Positions 46,953-56,989 of a stretch of DNA of 64,000 nt are shown here, in pieces. Made by a program: the position numbers and the translations under genes. Within the stretch, counting starts at the first letter, position 1, and every line of letters begins with the position of its first letter. Source of the stretch: Cladobotryum mycophilum. Taxonomy: Eukaryota > Ascomycota > Sordariomycetes > Hypocreales > Hypocreaceae. The stretch lies in contig JAVFKD010000016.1 in the NCBI GenBank assembly GCA_036429605.1, positions 2,542,001 through 2,606,000 of the forward strand, in the 5' to 3' direction. The notes beneath the pieces were generated by a model. It was not told the DNA's origin and ran no database searches. It saw only the letters and a program-made list of their open reading frames with translations.

Positions 46953-48547
46953 ATGGATCCATTTGGCTTCACTCTAGTCACCCTAACCAGATTCATTGCT
47001 TCATTCATCAGGGACATGGCAGATACAACAGATCTCAAAGGGGCAGCATTCAGCCGCCAAAACTTTGAGTCTTTACTTAAACGCCGCTTCTTCTTTGCCG
47101 AAGCCTTTGGTATTTATCGCACCTCTGCCAACTTCAAAAGCGATAATCGCGGTCTCTTTGACTACGGTCCGCCAGGATGCGCTCTCCAGACGAACATTGT
47201 CAACGAATGACGGAACCTTTTTGTTATTGAAGAGAATATGATGGAGTTGGACTGTACAGTCATCACTCCGGAACCTATTCTGAAAACAAGCGGACACGTG
47301 GATAGGTTTGCCGACTGGATGTGCAAAGACTTAGCCAAGGGAGAGTATCTCCGTACGGATCATCTCGTCGAGGCTGTTCTCAACTACCGACTCAAGGCAC
47401 ACCAAAGTCCTGAGGTAGACAGTAAGCAAAAATCGCCTAAGCTTGACGAGGCTACAGTCCAGGAATATGAAGAAGTGCTAGCAAAGGTACGAGATAAGTG
47501 AGTGACCTCTACCTCGGTCACTTAACCAATTTCTAATATATGTGGTTTGAGCATCAGATCGACAATTACGACGGACCTGAACTCGGTGAGCTAATCAAGA
47601 AGTACGACATCCGAAACCCGGATGGTAATGGAGAGGTCCTCCCACCAATACCCTTCAATCTCATGTTCAAGTCTACCATTGGACCAAGCTCCTCGTCGCC
47701 AGTCTTCCTGAGGCCAGAGACGACCCAAGGTCAATTTCTGAACTTCAAGAGACTTTTCGAATTCGGTCAGAACTTGATGCCATTTGCATCTGCCAGTATT
47801 GGAAAATCGTACCGCAACGAAATTTCACCACGCTCAGGATTGCTACGTGTAAGAGAGTTTCTCATGGCAGAAATAGAACACTATGTCGACCCACAGACCA
47901 GTAAGAACCACGAGCGCTCCTTGATGGAAAGATGTCTGTGGAACTATCACAGAGCATATGTTCGATCAAGAAGGTGAACCAGATTGAGCATACTTGCGAG
48001 TACACGCCAAATGTTATCGAGCCGTCATTCGGTATCAGCCGAATTCGCTACAGTGTCTTGGAGCATGTTTATTGGAATCGACCGCAAGACAGGTCAAGAG
48101 GAGTAGGTAGTTCTTAAGAATAAGGTTTTTTACATGGCTTGTTACTGACCCGAAGTTTAGGTATTGTCGCTACCCATTGTCGTCGCGCCTAGAAAGGTGC
48201 TCATCGTCCCATTGTCCAATAATCCATCATTTCAATCTGTTGTGAAGAAACTCGCAAACCGTCTTCGAACACTGAGAATCTCTAATAATGTAGACCCATC
48301 GTCTGCATCTATCGGAAAGCGGTACGCGAGAAATGACGAGCTGGGTACTCCACTTGGCATCACCGTGGATTTTGATACAGTCAAGGATGGGTCGATTACT
48401 TTGAGAGAGCGAGATTCGACGCTGCAAGTGAGGTTTACGGAAGAAGAGATCGTTCAGGCGGTCCGCAACCTGGTAGATGGTATTGAAACGTGGGAGCAGG
48501 TGTTTAAAAGACTACCGGAATTTACTGGACAGAGTCAAGAGGCATGA
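46953..48547 (+). pseudogene. Degenerate glycyl-tRNA synthetase copy
   Basis: Large parts are clearly cytosolic/mitochondrial-type eukaryotic GlyRS: LFDYGPPGCALQTNIVNE, TVITPEPILKTSGHVDRFAD, LRPETTQGQFLNFKRLFEF, FASASIGKSYRNEISPRSG, EYTPNVIEPSFGI, DDELGTPLGIT-like NDELGTPLGITVDFD and SITLRERDSTLQVRF. It cannot be active. A TGA at 47208-47210 stands where relatives have Trp (after IVNE). Near 47930-47945 the sequence jumps from just after motif 2 (VDPQTSKNHER) to just before motif 3, losing roughly 230-260 residues of the catalytic insertion, and the jump also shifts the frame. Introns at 47487-47557 and 48103-48160 are still recognisable, so this is a DNA-level duplicate rather than a retrocopy. 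A functional gene must exist elsewhere (inference). The N-terminal 21 codons before MADTTDLKG may be an old mitochondrial leader. Confidence 0.9.
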
Positions 48548-49848
48548 TGTCCTCAAGCTAGTGAGCCGTCAATGTTATCTAGATGATTTCGAGGGAAGTC
48601 ACTGGCAGAGATCTTTTTCTTCTTGCAATGCACCATTTCCATTATAACGCCTATTAAGAGTCTTCTTTGCATTACGGAAAGTTATTCACTATTCGTGCCG
48701 ATTTAAGGATATCAAAAATACCCACATTCCTACGCCTAATGTGGGGTGCTTTATTGTACCATGTCTAGACCTGTCAGTGCTGTAAGAGGTTTCGCCTTGC
48801 ATCTAATGACGAGTTGCTGCCAAGAAACAGCTACTTGTTTGTAATGGGGACGAACCGGATTTGGACGAGACGCGCCAGAATTCCTACAAGTATCTGCACA
48901 TGAGTCGCCGAGATATGCCCTGAATCGGTCTAATCATATCGCTAATAGGATGTGACATTTTGAGGAGAAGACCTCCCTCCGAGGCATCCTTGTAAGCAAG
49001 GCAGCCAATCAGTCGACGAGGATTGTCGTCACCTCAATATACTGTAGTTGACGCGCCCTTTTATTTACCCCTGCGACCTCCTCTAATTGGCCTGAGCAGC
49101 ATCTATCAGCTCAGCCAAGGCTTTCCTCAACTTCATCAACAGAGGGGCATGCTCAAGGTTCCCCTCTTCCCCATCTTCGATACGATCTATTTGTCTCCCA
49201 GCATGTAGGATTTTGAATCGTTGCCGTTGTATGGGCGGTCCTCATCTTTCTCATCGAACACTGGCTCCGGAGTACCCGTACAGGGGAGGAGGGGGGATTA
49301 GGTAGTAATTACTTGTTTTCTCTGAGCATGCCGATGATCCAAACTCGGAACAGTACCGTCATTCATATTAATAAATGCTCACCGGGTACGTATATGTCTT
49401 ATACCGGCGGTGTGGCGCTCCAACTGTGTTCCCTGATCTTGATGCATCAGCCATTCATGGCGCTCGACGTGATAATATTACCCCGGCGGGCGTACAGTGA
49501 ACGCGTTAACGCGTTATCGCCCGTCACTGTCAATGCAGTGTCACGTCTGGCTGAAGCCCTGGTTCGACCCATGCCGTATGTCCCCCTTGTCTCCTACAAG
49601 TACTCCGTACGTTCCAGGCCAGATCTAGCCGCTGTCCCCCTCTTCCGATGGAACATGTTCATGAGGCGACTGGCACCAGTCTGAAGCTTAAAGTGGCATC
49701 TGACAATATGGTGGAATCCTTCTATGTTGTCTATTCATAAATAAATAAAAATAAGACGGCTCAGTGTCTTCCCTTTCTCGAATATATGACTCTATACTCA
49801 TTTAACCCAAGATTAATTCGAGCCTTGCGTATTTGACATTCTGCCAAC
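48548..49848. other. Intergenic region, 1.3 kb
   Basis: This lies between the synthetase pseudogene and the OPT transporter gene. The part from 49240 to 49690 is less AT-rich than its surroundings and has a 123-codon open frame, but that frame has no recognisable protein character. It contains the palindrome at 49501-49514 and a TACTCCGTA word at 49601-49609. The last 100 bases look like a leader for the gene at 49849. Confidence 0.45.
49501..49514. promoter_or_regulatory. 14-bp palindrome made of two ACGCGT hexamers
   Basis: ACGCGTTAACGCGT is a perfect palindrome holding ACGCGT at 49501-49506 and 49509-49514. ACGCGT is the MluI cell-cycle box bound by Mbp1-type factors. It lies about 335 bases upstream of the OPT transporter gene. 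Function is inferred only. Confidence 0.4.
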
Positions 49849-52772
49849 ATGTCCCAGGGCGTCGAGGAGTATACCTCCCAGAGGTCCACGGATATCACGC
49901 TGGGCGAGAAGATGGTATGATCTACTTCGTATATACAGTGCTCTCCAAGTGATAGCCCCGGTTATGGTTCCCCGTCTGATCGCCAGCAACTCGAAACATC
50001 GCCGTCCTGGACCCTACCTAGGCTAACCATGCCTTGCTCTAGGCTCACGATATAGCATCTGAAACCGTTCGACCAAAAACTAGTCAGGAAGAACAGGCAG
50101 AACGCCGCCTGCATGTCACTGATGATGACTTGCTCGAAGCTAAAGAACTTGCGGGGACATACACGCTCGAGGAAGTTCGTAATGTAAACATACCACTGTC
50201 TGCCATGTGTTTTTTCTTGACTTGGAGTAGCTACTAATATGGATGAATGACAAAAGATCTTAAGCGCATTCTACCAACTACATAAAAAAGATCCCCTCAT
50301 CCCCCTAGATGTCATCGAAACAGTTGGTGAATTTCTAGGTACGTTAACAATGGGGGTTTCCATACTAAATGTTAGTCACCTCTAACGTCCCTTTCGCAAA
50401 AAAAAACACAGGAAACGAGGACATCTTTCAGCAACCAGAGAAATTTGAGACGCTCATCTGGGAGATGAAGATCCAAGCGGCCCTAACCATCAGCAATTCT
50501 CCATATGCCGAGGTCAGATCTGTTGTCAGCAACAAGGACGATCCTAGTCTGCCGTGCTCTACCATTCGCGCCTGGGTCATTGGCATAGTACTATCTGGTG
50601 CAATCTCCTTTGTCAACGTCTTCTTCGAGATTCGCCTGCCTCCTGTCTTCGTTGGTGCCAATGTCGTTCAATTGCTCGCATATCCGCTCGGGAAGCTCGC
50701 GGAGAAGACTCTCCCTGATATTGGTCTTACCGTCTTTGGCATCCGTCATAGTCTCAATCCAGGGACTTTCAACAAGAAAGAGCATATGCTCATCACCTTG
50801 ATGGCGAGCGTTTCTAAAAGCGTGCCATATTCTCATTTTCTCATTTGGATGCAGTATCTACCCCAGTTCTTTAACCAACACTGGGCCATCAACTTTGGCT
50901 ACCAATTTATGGTTACCTTGTCCACCAACTTTATCGGTTACAGTCTCGCGGGTGTGTGTCGCCGGTTCCTGGTCTACCCCTCATACTGCCTCTGGCCATC
51001 GTCTCTCGTTACGATAGCCCTCAACAGCGCTCTCCATGGGGAGGGAAATGCCCCCGTGCTGGGTCCATTTGGTAGAACCTGGCACATGTCTCGGTACAAG
51101 TTCTTCTTCATTGCCTTCACTGCCATGTTTTGCTACTTCTGGTTGCCGGGCTACGTCTTCACTGCACTATCCACATTCAACTGGATGACATGGATTGCGC
51201 CAAATAATAGGAATCTAGTTGCCATCACTGGATCAATCAGTGGTCTTGGATTGAATCCGATTCCAACGCTCGATTGGAACATCTTGGCAAGCATAGCCGA
51301 TCCGCTCATGCTACCATACTTTACCACTCTTAACCTTTTCTCTGGCTGTTTCTTTACCATGTTCATTGTCATTGGTTTCTATTATAGCAATGCTTTCAGC
51401 ACCGCTTACCTTCCCATCAATTCCAACCAGCCTTTTGACCACTTCGCGAAACCATACAACGTCAGCTCCATCTTAGACCACCGCGGTATCTTGGACGAGC
51501 AAAAGTATCAGGCCTACTCACCTCCATACCTCTCTGCTGGTGCCATTGTCATTAACCTCTGTTACTTCAGTACTTACACTGCAGCCTTGACGCACGGTTT
51601 CCTCCATCACCGTCATGAAATCTGGATGGGATCCAAAGATCTCATCAACAGTTTTCGTCCCAGTAAGAGAAATGAGGGAGCAAGAGCACAACATCTCGAC
51701 GTGCATAGTCGGCTGATGAAAGAGTATCGCGAGGTTCCAGAGTGGTGGTATATTGTTATTCTCATCATATCTATAGCGATAGGTTGTGTAGCCCTTGCCC
51801 ATTGGCCAACGTACACGAGTCCCGCCGTCGTTGTCTACGGCCTTATCCTGGCCGTAATATTCATAGTCCCTACAGGTATCATCTACGCCATGACTGGTAT
51901 CGAGGTCACATTGGCTGTTTTGGCCCAATTCATCGGTGGCTCGTTCGTCCCTGGAAATGCTCTGGCCATGTCCTTCTTCAAAACATATGGGTTTGTTACC
52001 GCTGCGCAAGCCTTGAGCTTTAGCAATGATCAGAAGCTCGCCCATTACGCCAAGATCCCGCCGCGACTCACCTTCTTCGCACAAATGGTCCCCACGCTCA
52101 TCTCGACGTTTGTGTCTGTCGGGGTTGTCACGTACCAGGTACATATAAAAGATGTGTGTACGGCAACCGCGCCGTTTCGATTCCTATGTCCCCAAGAAAC
52201 TACATTTTACACCTCTGGCATCTTGTGGGGAACGGTTGGTCCTAAGAGGCTCTGGGGTGTTGGTGGCCAGTATGCCGTAACCCTGATTGGGTTTCCCCTG
52301 GGTATTGTTGTTGTGCTTGGCTTCTGGTACTTGGCCAGGCTGTTCCCCGAAAGTCAATTTCTCCGCTCTGTGCATCCGGTTATGATACTTACCGGTGGTG
52401 TTTTGTGGGCGCCTTTCAACTTGACCTATATTTGGCCTTCGGTCCCCGTGGCTACACTCTCCTGGCTATATATCAAGCCTCGCTTCCTCGCGCTATGGTC
52501 CAAGGTAAGATCTCACTACCCACTTTCACCTATTCCATATATCGATTCACTAACTTATGAATCTTCAGTACAATTTTGTCTTATCTGCAGCCTTCTCCGC
52601 CGGCGTTGCCATTTCTGCCATCATTCAGTTCTTTAGCCTCTCTTACAATAACGTTGCTCTTGCTTGGTGGGGCAATACCGTGTCTTTTGAAGGGTGCGAA
52701 ATATTGAGCTGTGTTCTCAAGACCCTTGCACCCGGTGAGTTCTTTGGACCGAAACCTGGGACTTATAATTAG
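49849..52772 (+). CDS. Oligopeptide transporter, OPT family
   Basis: OPT proteins are proton-coupled importers of small peptides, glutathione or related compounds at the plasma membrane. Exons are 49849-49914, 50043-50183, 50257-50338, 50412-52504 and 52569-52772, giving about 861 aa. The three short 5' exons code a hydrophilic cytosolic N terminus (MSQGVEEYTSQRSTDITLG; ETVRPKTSQEEQAERRLHVT). The large exon has the membrane core with family motifs: SLNPGTFNKKEHMLITLMAS, LPQFFNQHWAINFGYQF, ITGSISGLGLNPIPTLDWN, FVPGNALAMSFFKTYGF and TSGILWGTVGPKRLWG. The end reads WWGNTVSFEGCE with a short tail, as in relatives. The intron before the last exon is 64 nt. The substrate is not predictable from sequence. 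Confidence 0.95.
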
Positions 52773-53811
52773 ACTGTTGGTCGCGACATGACCATTTATG
52801 AGACGCATATTCAGTCTGTAAAGGGCATGAACTACAAGCCTTGAACATGACTTGAATGTGCTATAGACATGTACGATATAGGCTTAGTGTTCAGAGGGCA
52901 ACCACAGCAACATTATTATATAGGACGGATTGTGTGTTCGAGTAGCTGGTTGGTTAACAATGCGAAGTGTCCGAGATTGCCCACACTGTGGACAGGGGAT
53001 ATGTATGCAATAAACCCCAACAACCATTTAATCCGACCAACGAGATGGTGTCAAAAATGCCAACATTTAGAGACGTAAGCTTACGCTCCTCATCTCGGCC
53101 GCTAATAGCTACTCCGCCAGTCAAGTGAAAAGTGCTCCCTGTATCAAGTTCTCGTATTTGCCACCCATCCCCTTGTGTACGCGACATCCGGCCCTTATCC
53201 CATTTTGCCTCTCTCTCATATGCAAAGACATGGCAAACCCCTCATATCAATGAAACCGAGGAACAATGAAGAACATCAATGTGAACACGACTGACCCCCA
53301 CCTTTAGTTCTCCATGTAACGATGCCATTATGATAGGAGATCCATGATAGATCTACCAATATATAGCCGTTTAGTTGTTCCCTACGTCCGTATGCGGGGC
53401 GTGATACATGCTGCACATATTGGAGGGGTGAGGGTTCTCCAAGCCTCGTCAATTGCCTTTAAGAGCAGGTTGCATGTGATAAGCGGGTCTTTTTAAATCA
53501 CGCAAGAAATCTGTTGGGAACTGCTGCAAACTGGTGGGAACCAGCCATGATTCGGCCCACAAGAATAACCTGACACACGCCCGACATGAGGTCCAGTTCA
53601 CAACAACACGAGACGACAAACTGAATAGATGCAAGTCACAAAATACCACGAAGACAAGCACAATGAAATGATATCAATTTAAGAAACTAGAACTGCAATT
53701 GCGATTTAAGAATTAAAATCAAACAGCCGTGCGCTGAATATCTTCCTTCACAGAAACCCTCTAGAGTCAAACATTTGGCGAAAGGAAAGAATAACAAAAT
53801 CCACTTTTACT
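52773..53811. other. Convergent intergenic region, 1 kb
   Basis: This lies between the ends of the OPT gene and the CpcA-type bZIP gene, and presumably holds both 3' untranslated regions. I see no RNA gene or coding sequence. Confidence 0.45.
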
Positions 53812-55083
53812 TCACTCTGTCAACATACCAGATTGTGACAAAGCAATCCTCTTCCAGTGATCACGCTCCGCTTCCAACTTCGCAATGCGATCTTCGAGCT
53901 CCTCAAATCGCTGAGCCTTTCGCTCACGCGACTTACGGGCTGCCAATGTATTGCGAGCTCGCTTCATAGCAACCGTATCATGCATGTCTTCGACAACGAT
54001 GGGTGGCAGGGGCTTGTCGCGCTTGCGAGCGTTGACACCTGAAACAGAAGAATGACGAGTGCTGGTTGCAGGAGAACCAGCAGGCTTCTTCTTGCTGCTA
54101 CCTGGAGAAGCACGACGATCGGAGTCAATGTCCTCCGACCCCACGGCAGGCGAATCATTTGCATTCGCCTGATCTGAAGGGCTGGTTTCGGGTGGGAACA
54201 GTGGGTACCAAGGATCGTTTGATCCATCGAAATCAGCAGAGCCAAAGTTGGGGGATACATCGTATCCATCAAAATCCGGGGACCCGTTATACAATGATGG
54301 AGATGTCAGTGCAGTCAAGGCCGCCGAGTTTGGCGCAGACATGAACGGTTCTTGGATAAGCAAGTCTTGGGGTGAGACAGTTCCCATGTTTGAAGCACCG
54401 CTCGAGGCGCCGCTGTTGAAGTCAAAGCCGGATGGGATGGCAGGAGATGAAAGAGCCGTAGAGGCACCTCCGTCAAAGACGGTAAAGTCGTCCAAATCGA
54501 CGTCTGTTGGATTATGTGAGTTATAGGTATTTGAAGAAACATTAGACTGGTACCAACCTGCTGCGTTCATCATCTTGCCGGTTTGAGCGTTACCAAGGTT
54601 CTGATTGAACAGGGGTACGGGCGGCCGTGCAAGGCGAGATTGCTGATTTAGAGAGATAGTTGATGATGGAGCTGATGAAGCGTAAAACTGATTCGGGAAA
54701 CGATTGCTGTAAGCAGAAGACGATGACGGATGCCCTATAGCCTGGAGGATCTGAGCCACTCGTTGGTTCTGGACTGCAGATGCAGTGGATTTGTCGCGAC
54801 GATTGTTATAAGAGTGACGCCGTTGGCTAGATACTGGAGCAGACCGATTAAGGTGCTGACGAGGCTGGGGGTTGTCGAACAAGACAAAGTCCTGCTGGGG
54901 ATTGTCGACTGAGTTCAGTGATAGGTGCTCGGATGGTGCCGGCAAGGCGGAGTCTGAGTTGGGAAGCCATGTTGACTGGGAATCCGTGGTGAAGACTGAA
55001 AAGTCTTGGTTTGAAATGGTGGCGGTGGTAAGAGAACTGGAGCGGTTGCTATGCAAAGCAGTGCAAAAGTTCAGATCGACCAA
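53812..55083 (-). CDS. cpcA: bZIP transcription factor of the Gcn4/Cpc1/CpcA type
   Basis: This is the activator of cross-pathway (general) amino-acid control. The frame is 423 codons long and ends in a bZIP: basic region KRARNTLAARKSRERKAQRF and zipper LEDRIAKLEAERDHWKRIAL, with few heptads, as in Gcn4. The acidic activation region includes LDDFTVFDGG and DPWYPLFPPETSPSD. The segment 54504-54557 (54 nt) is probably an intron; it is a stop-free multiple of three with a GTTGGT donor and an AACAG acceptor, and removal gives KMMNAADVDLDDFTVFDGG. If it is unspliced, the protein is 18 residues longer. Three upstream ORFs and a TGAGTCA site lie in the upstream region, matching the known translational and autogenous control of this family. 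Confidence 0.93.
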   Translation of the reverse strand: MVDLNFCTALHSNRSSSLTTATISNQDFSVFTTDSQSTWLPNSDSALPAPSEHLSLNSVDNPQQDFVLFDNPQPRQHLNRSAPVSSQRRHSYNNRRDKSTASAVQNQRVAQILQAIGHPSSSSAYSNRFPNQFYASSAPSSTISLNQQSRLARPPVPLFNQNLGNAQTGKMMNAAGWYQSNVSSNTYNSHNPTDVDLDDFTVFDGGASTALSSPAIPSGFDFNSGASSGASNMGTVSPQDLLIQEPFMSAPNSAALTALTSPSLYNGSPDFDGYDVSPNFGSADFDGSNDPWYPLFPPETSPSDQANANDSPAVGSEDIDSDRRASPGSSKKKPAGSPATSTRHSSVSGVNARKRDKPLPPIVVEDMHDTVAMKRARNTLAARKSRERKAQRFEELEDRIAKLEAERDHWKRIALSQSGMLTE

Positions 55084-55183
55084 AAGGTGAGCTGAACGGG
55101 GGGTTGAGTGGAGATAATAACGTTATTGTCCGAGGACTGAATTTTGACGGAATCTGAGGGGGCGCGCGGGAAATGGAAGTTGT

Positions 55184-55192
55184 TTACAGCAT
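55184..55192 (-). promoter_or_regulatory. Upstream ORF of the cpcA-like gene (ATG CTG TAA)
   Basis: A two-codon upstream ORF lies about 100 bases before the main ATG at 55083. In Gcn4/cpc-1 mRNAs very short upstream ORFs control reinitiation on the main frame. The sequence is seen directly; whether it lies in the transcript is inferred. Confidence 0.55.
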
Positions 55193-55316
55193 CTTGCAGA
55201 CAGCCTGAGGCTTGTGAATGATTTGAAGTTATTTTGTGAAGAGCGTGAAGGTTGGAGAAGAAAGAGGAGGGAAAAAGGCCTTGTCAATGTGGGAACCTGG
55301 GGCTATTATGTATTTC

Positions 55317-55361
55317 TCAGGCAGCAATCCACGGACTGGTCAATGTCCGGAGGAGGTACAT
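55317..55361 (-). promoter_or_regulatory. Upstream ORF of the cpcA-like gene, 14 codons
   Basis: The frame reads MYLLRTLTSPWIAA then stop, ending 234 bases before the main ATG. Longer inhibitory upstream ORFs are known in the leaders of this gene family. Its place in the mRNA depends on the transcription start, which is not visible here. Confidence 0.45.
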
Positions 55362-55410
55362 GGCAGAATGCTAAGGCTGTGCGCAAAACCTTAACAGTGA
55401 TTGGTATGTG

Positions 55411-55416
55411 TTACAT
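55411..55416 (-). promoter_or_regulatory. Start-stop element (ATG TAA) upstream of the cpcA-like gene
   Basis: An ATG immediately followed by TAA, 328 bases before the main ATG. Such minimal upstream ORFs stall or release scanning ribosomes. It is functional only if the leader extends this far. Confidence 0.35.
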
Positions 55417-55496
55417 GCAAGGCTGTTAGGAGCTTGGCCTCGAATTCAAGTATCTTGGCAAGCCTAGCGCTTATCCCTTTTTAGAAGACCCACCGG

Positions 55497-55503
55497 TGAG
55501 TCA
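55497..55503. promoter_or_regulatory. TGAGTCA element in the cpcA-like promoter
   Basis: TGAGTCA is the site bound by Gcn4/Cpc1 factors. It lies 414 bases upstream of the main ATG and upstream of all three small ORFs, where a promoter would be. Autoregulation through such a site is known for this family; here it is inferred. Confidence 0.5.
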
Positions 55504-56989
55504 CACTTTTCCCCCGCTATTCCGTTTTGGATTGGCCGGCGTAGGAGAAGGCGCCTGGGCACTTTGGTACATTTTTTTGGGGCACTTGGAGGGGGCATTA
55601 CAGCCAGCCAACACAGCCCCAGTTGGTGGACGATACGCTTTCCACATGCAGCCTGTTGGCCCAGATTTCTAGTGGGAAAAGCCTTGCTAAAGTTGCAATT
55701 GGAGGATGCAAGCACAGTGTACTATGCATTACATGGGAGGCTGCGTGAGACAATTGTGTAGACACTCACTTGCCCTGCAAGGCAAGTCCTAGTTAATCAC
55801 ACTGCTATTAAGTAATTGTTCGTTATAATACCAATATGCTATATGCTATGTACATGCTACAAGTACCTTTTCTTAGACATGAGAAATTATGCCTATTAGT
55901 ATCCAGTCCTTGGCATTTCATGTCCTTATTAACTCATGTATGATAAGGTGCTCATATATCTAGCTAAGTAACTATATACCCAATCGAAACCCCGATCTCG
56001 CCAATAAAAAAACCCCCCACAAAAACAAAAACAAAAAAATGAAAAAAGTTTCTGACAAATTTAGACTAAACTAGATCATTCAAGACAAGGCTTGGTCTTA
56101 CAGTATGAATGAGGTCCGCCCTACGGAGAAGCATTCTGCAAAAGACGATGGGCCAGCAGCCTGTGAAAGGGAGGATGAACACCCTGTAGCCTTGTGTCAA
56201 ACAAAGGCGCGCCCAGGGCTCCAAGCACAAGCAAGATGACGACGCCGCAAACGACAGAGCTTGCGTCGCACTAACTATCTTGTACAGGCCAAGCACCCAG
56301 GTATCAAATGATATCCATCAACACCTCACCCTCTTGCGTATGCCAGGGTCAGAATTGATGAAAATGGTGAAAGAACAGACGAAAATCAAACGCGGCAGCT
56401 GTCGTATAACCCATGCCTTGTCATGGATGCCAGGAAATTGGGCCGTACGAATATTCTACTCTATGTACTGTGTTGTACGACATACGACGGCGCTCGCATT
56501 TCAGAAACAGAATGGTCGCATTAAAATCCTTCCATTGGCCCAGGGTTCCATCCAGATCCGCCCCATTCAAACCCCCAAAAGAGGAAGACCACACGGGAGA
56601 AGAGAAAACGCCGATCAGTACTTATTGCAAGGCAATAAATAGCTGTAAGAAATATCAAGAGATGTACCTGTAGCAAGTAGTAAGAGAAATAAAAGGAAAC
56701 AAAAAGCAATCAAGAGACACTGCCTAAATGAAAGCAACAATAGGCACATATGCGTCTGCCATGTTCAGTGTTCCGATGTTAATTATCCCATGGGAAGACC
56801 AACAAAATGGAGGGGGGCCATGACCCGCGTGGCTGAACCAGAAGACGCTGTTCCTTGGACTATTGTCTGAAGCTAGGACTGTGGACACGAATCTCTTCTG
56901 GTCTTGGTGGGCATGATTCATGCTAGTACGGCCCGTCGTTCGCCCTGCTTGCAAAATAAAAGTTCTTTGCGAGCCTTATGGGAGCCCCT
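55504..56989. other. Intergenic region, 1.5 kb
   Basis: This lies between the cpcA-like promoter and the 3' end of the CCDC174-like gene. The section 55800-56050 is AT-rich with an A-rich tract near 56010-56045. Small open frames are present but have no protein-like character. No RNA gene is recognised. Confidence 0.4.

Noticed and set aside
49313..49684. 123-codon plus-strand frame
   Set aside because: No recognisable domain or signal, and several rare-looking combinations; not enough to call a gene.
51518..52144. 208-codon minus-strand frame
   Set aside because: It lies wholly antisense to the OPT transporter membrane core and is a shadow.
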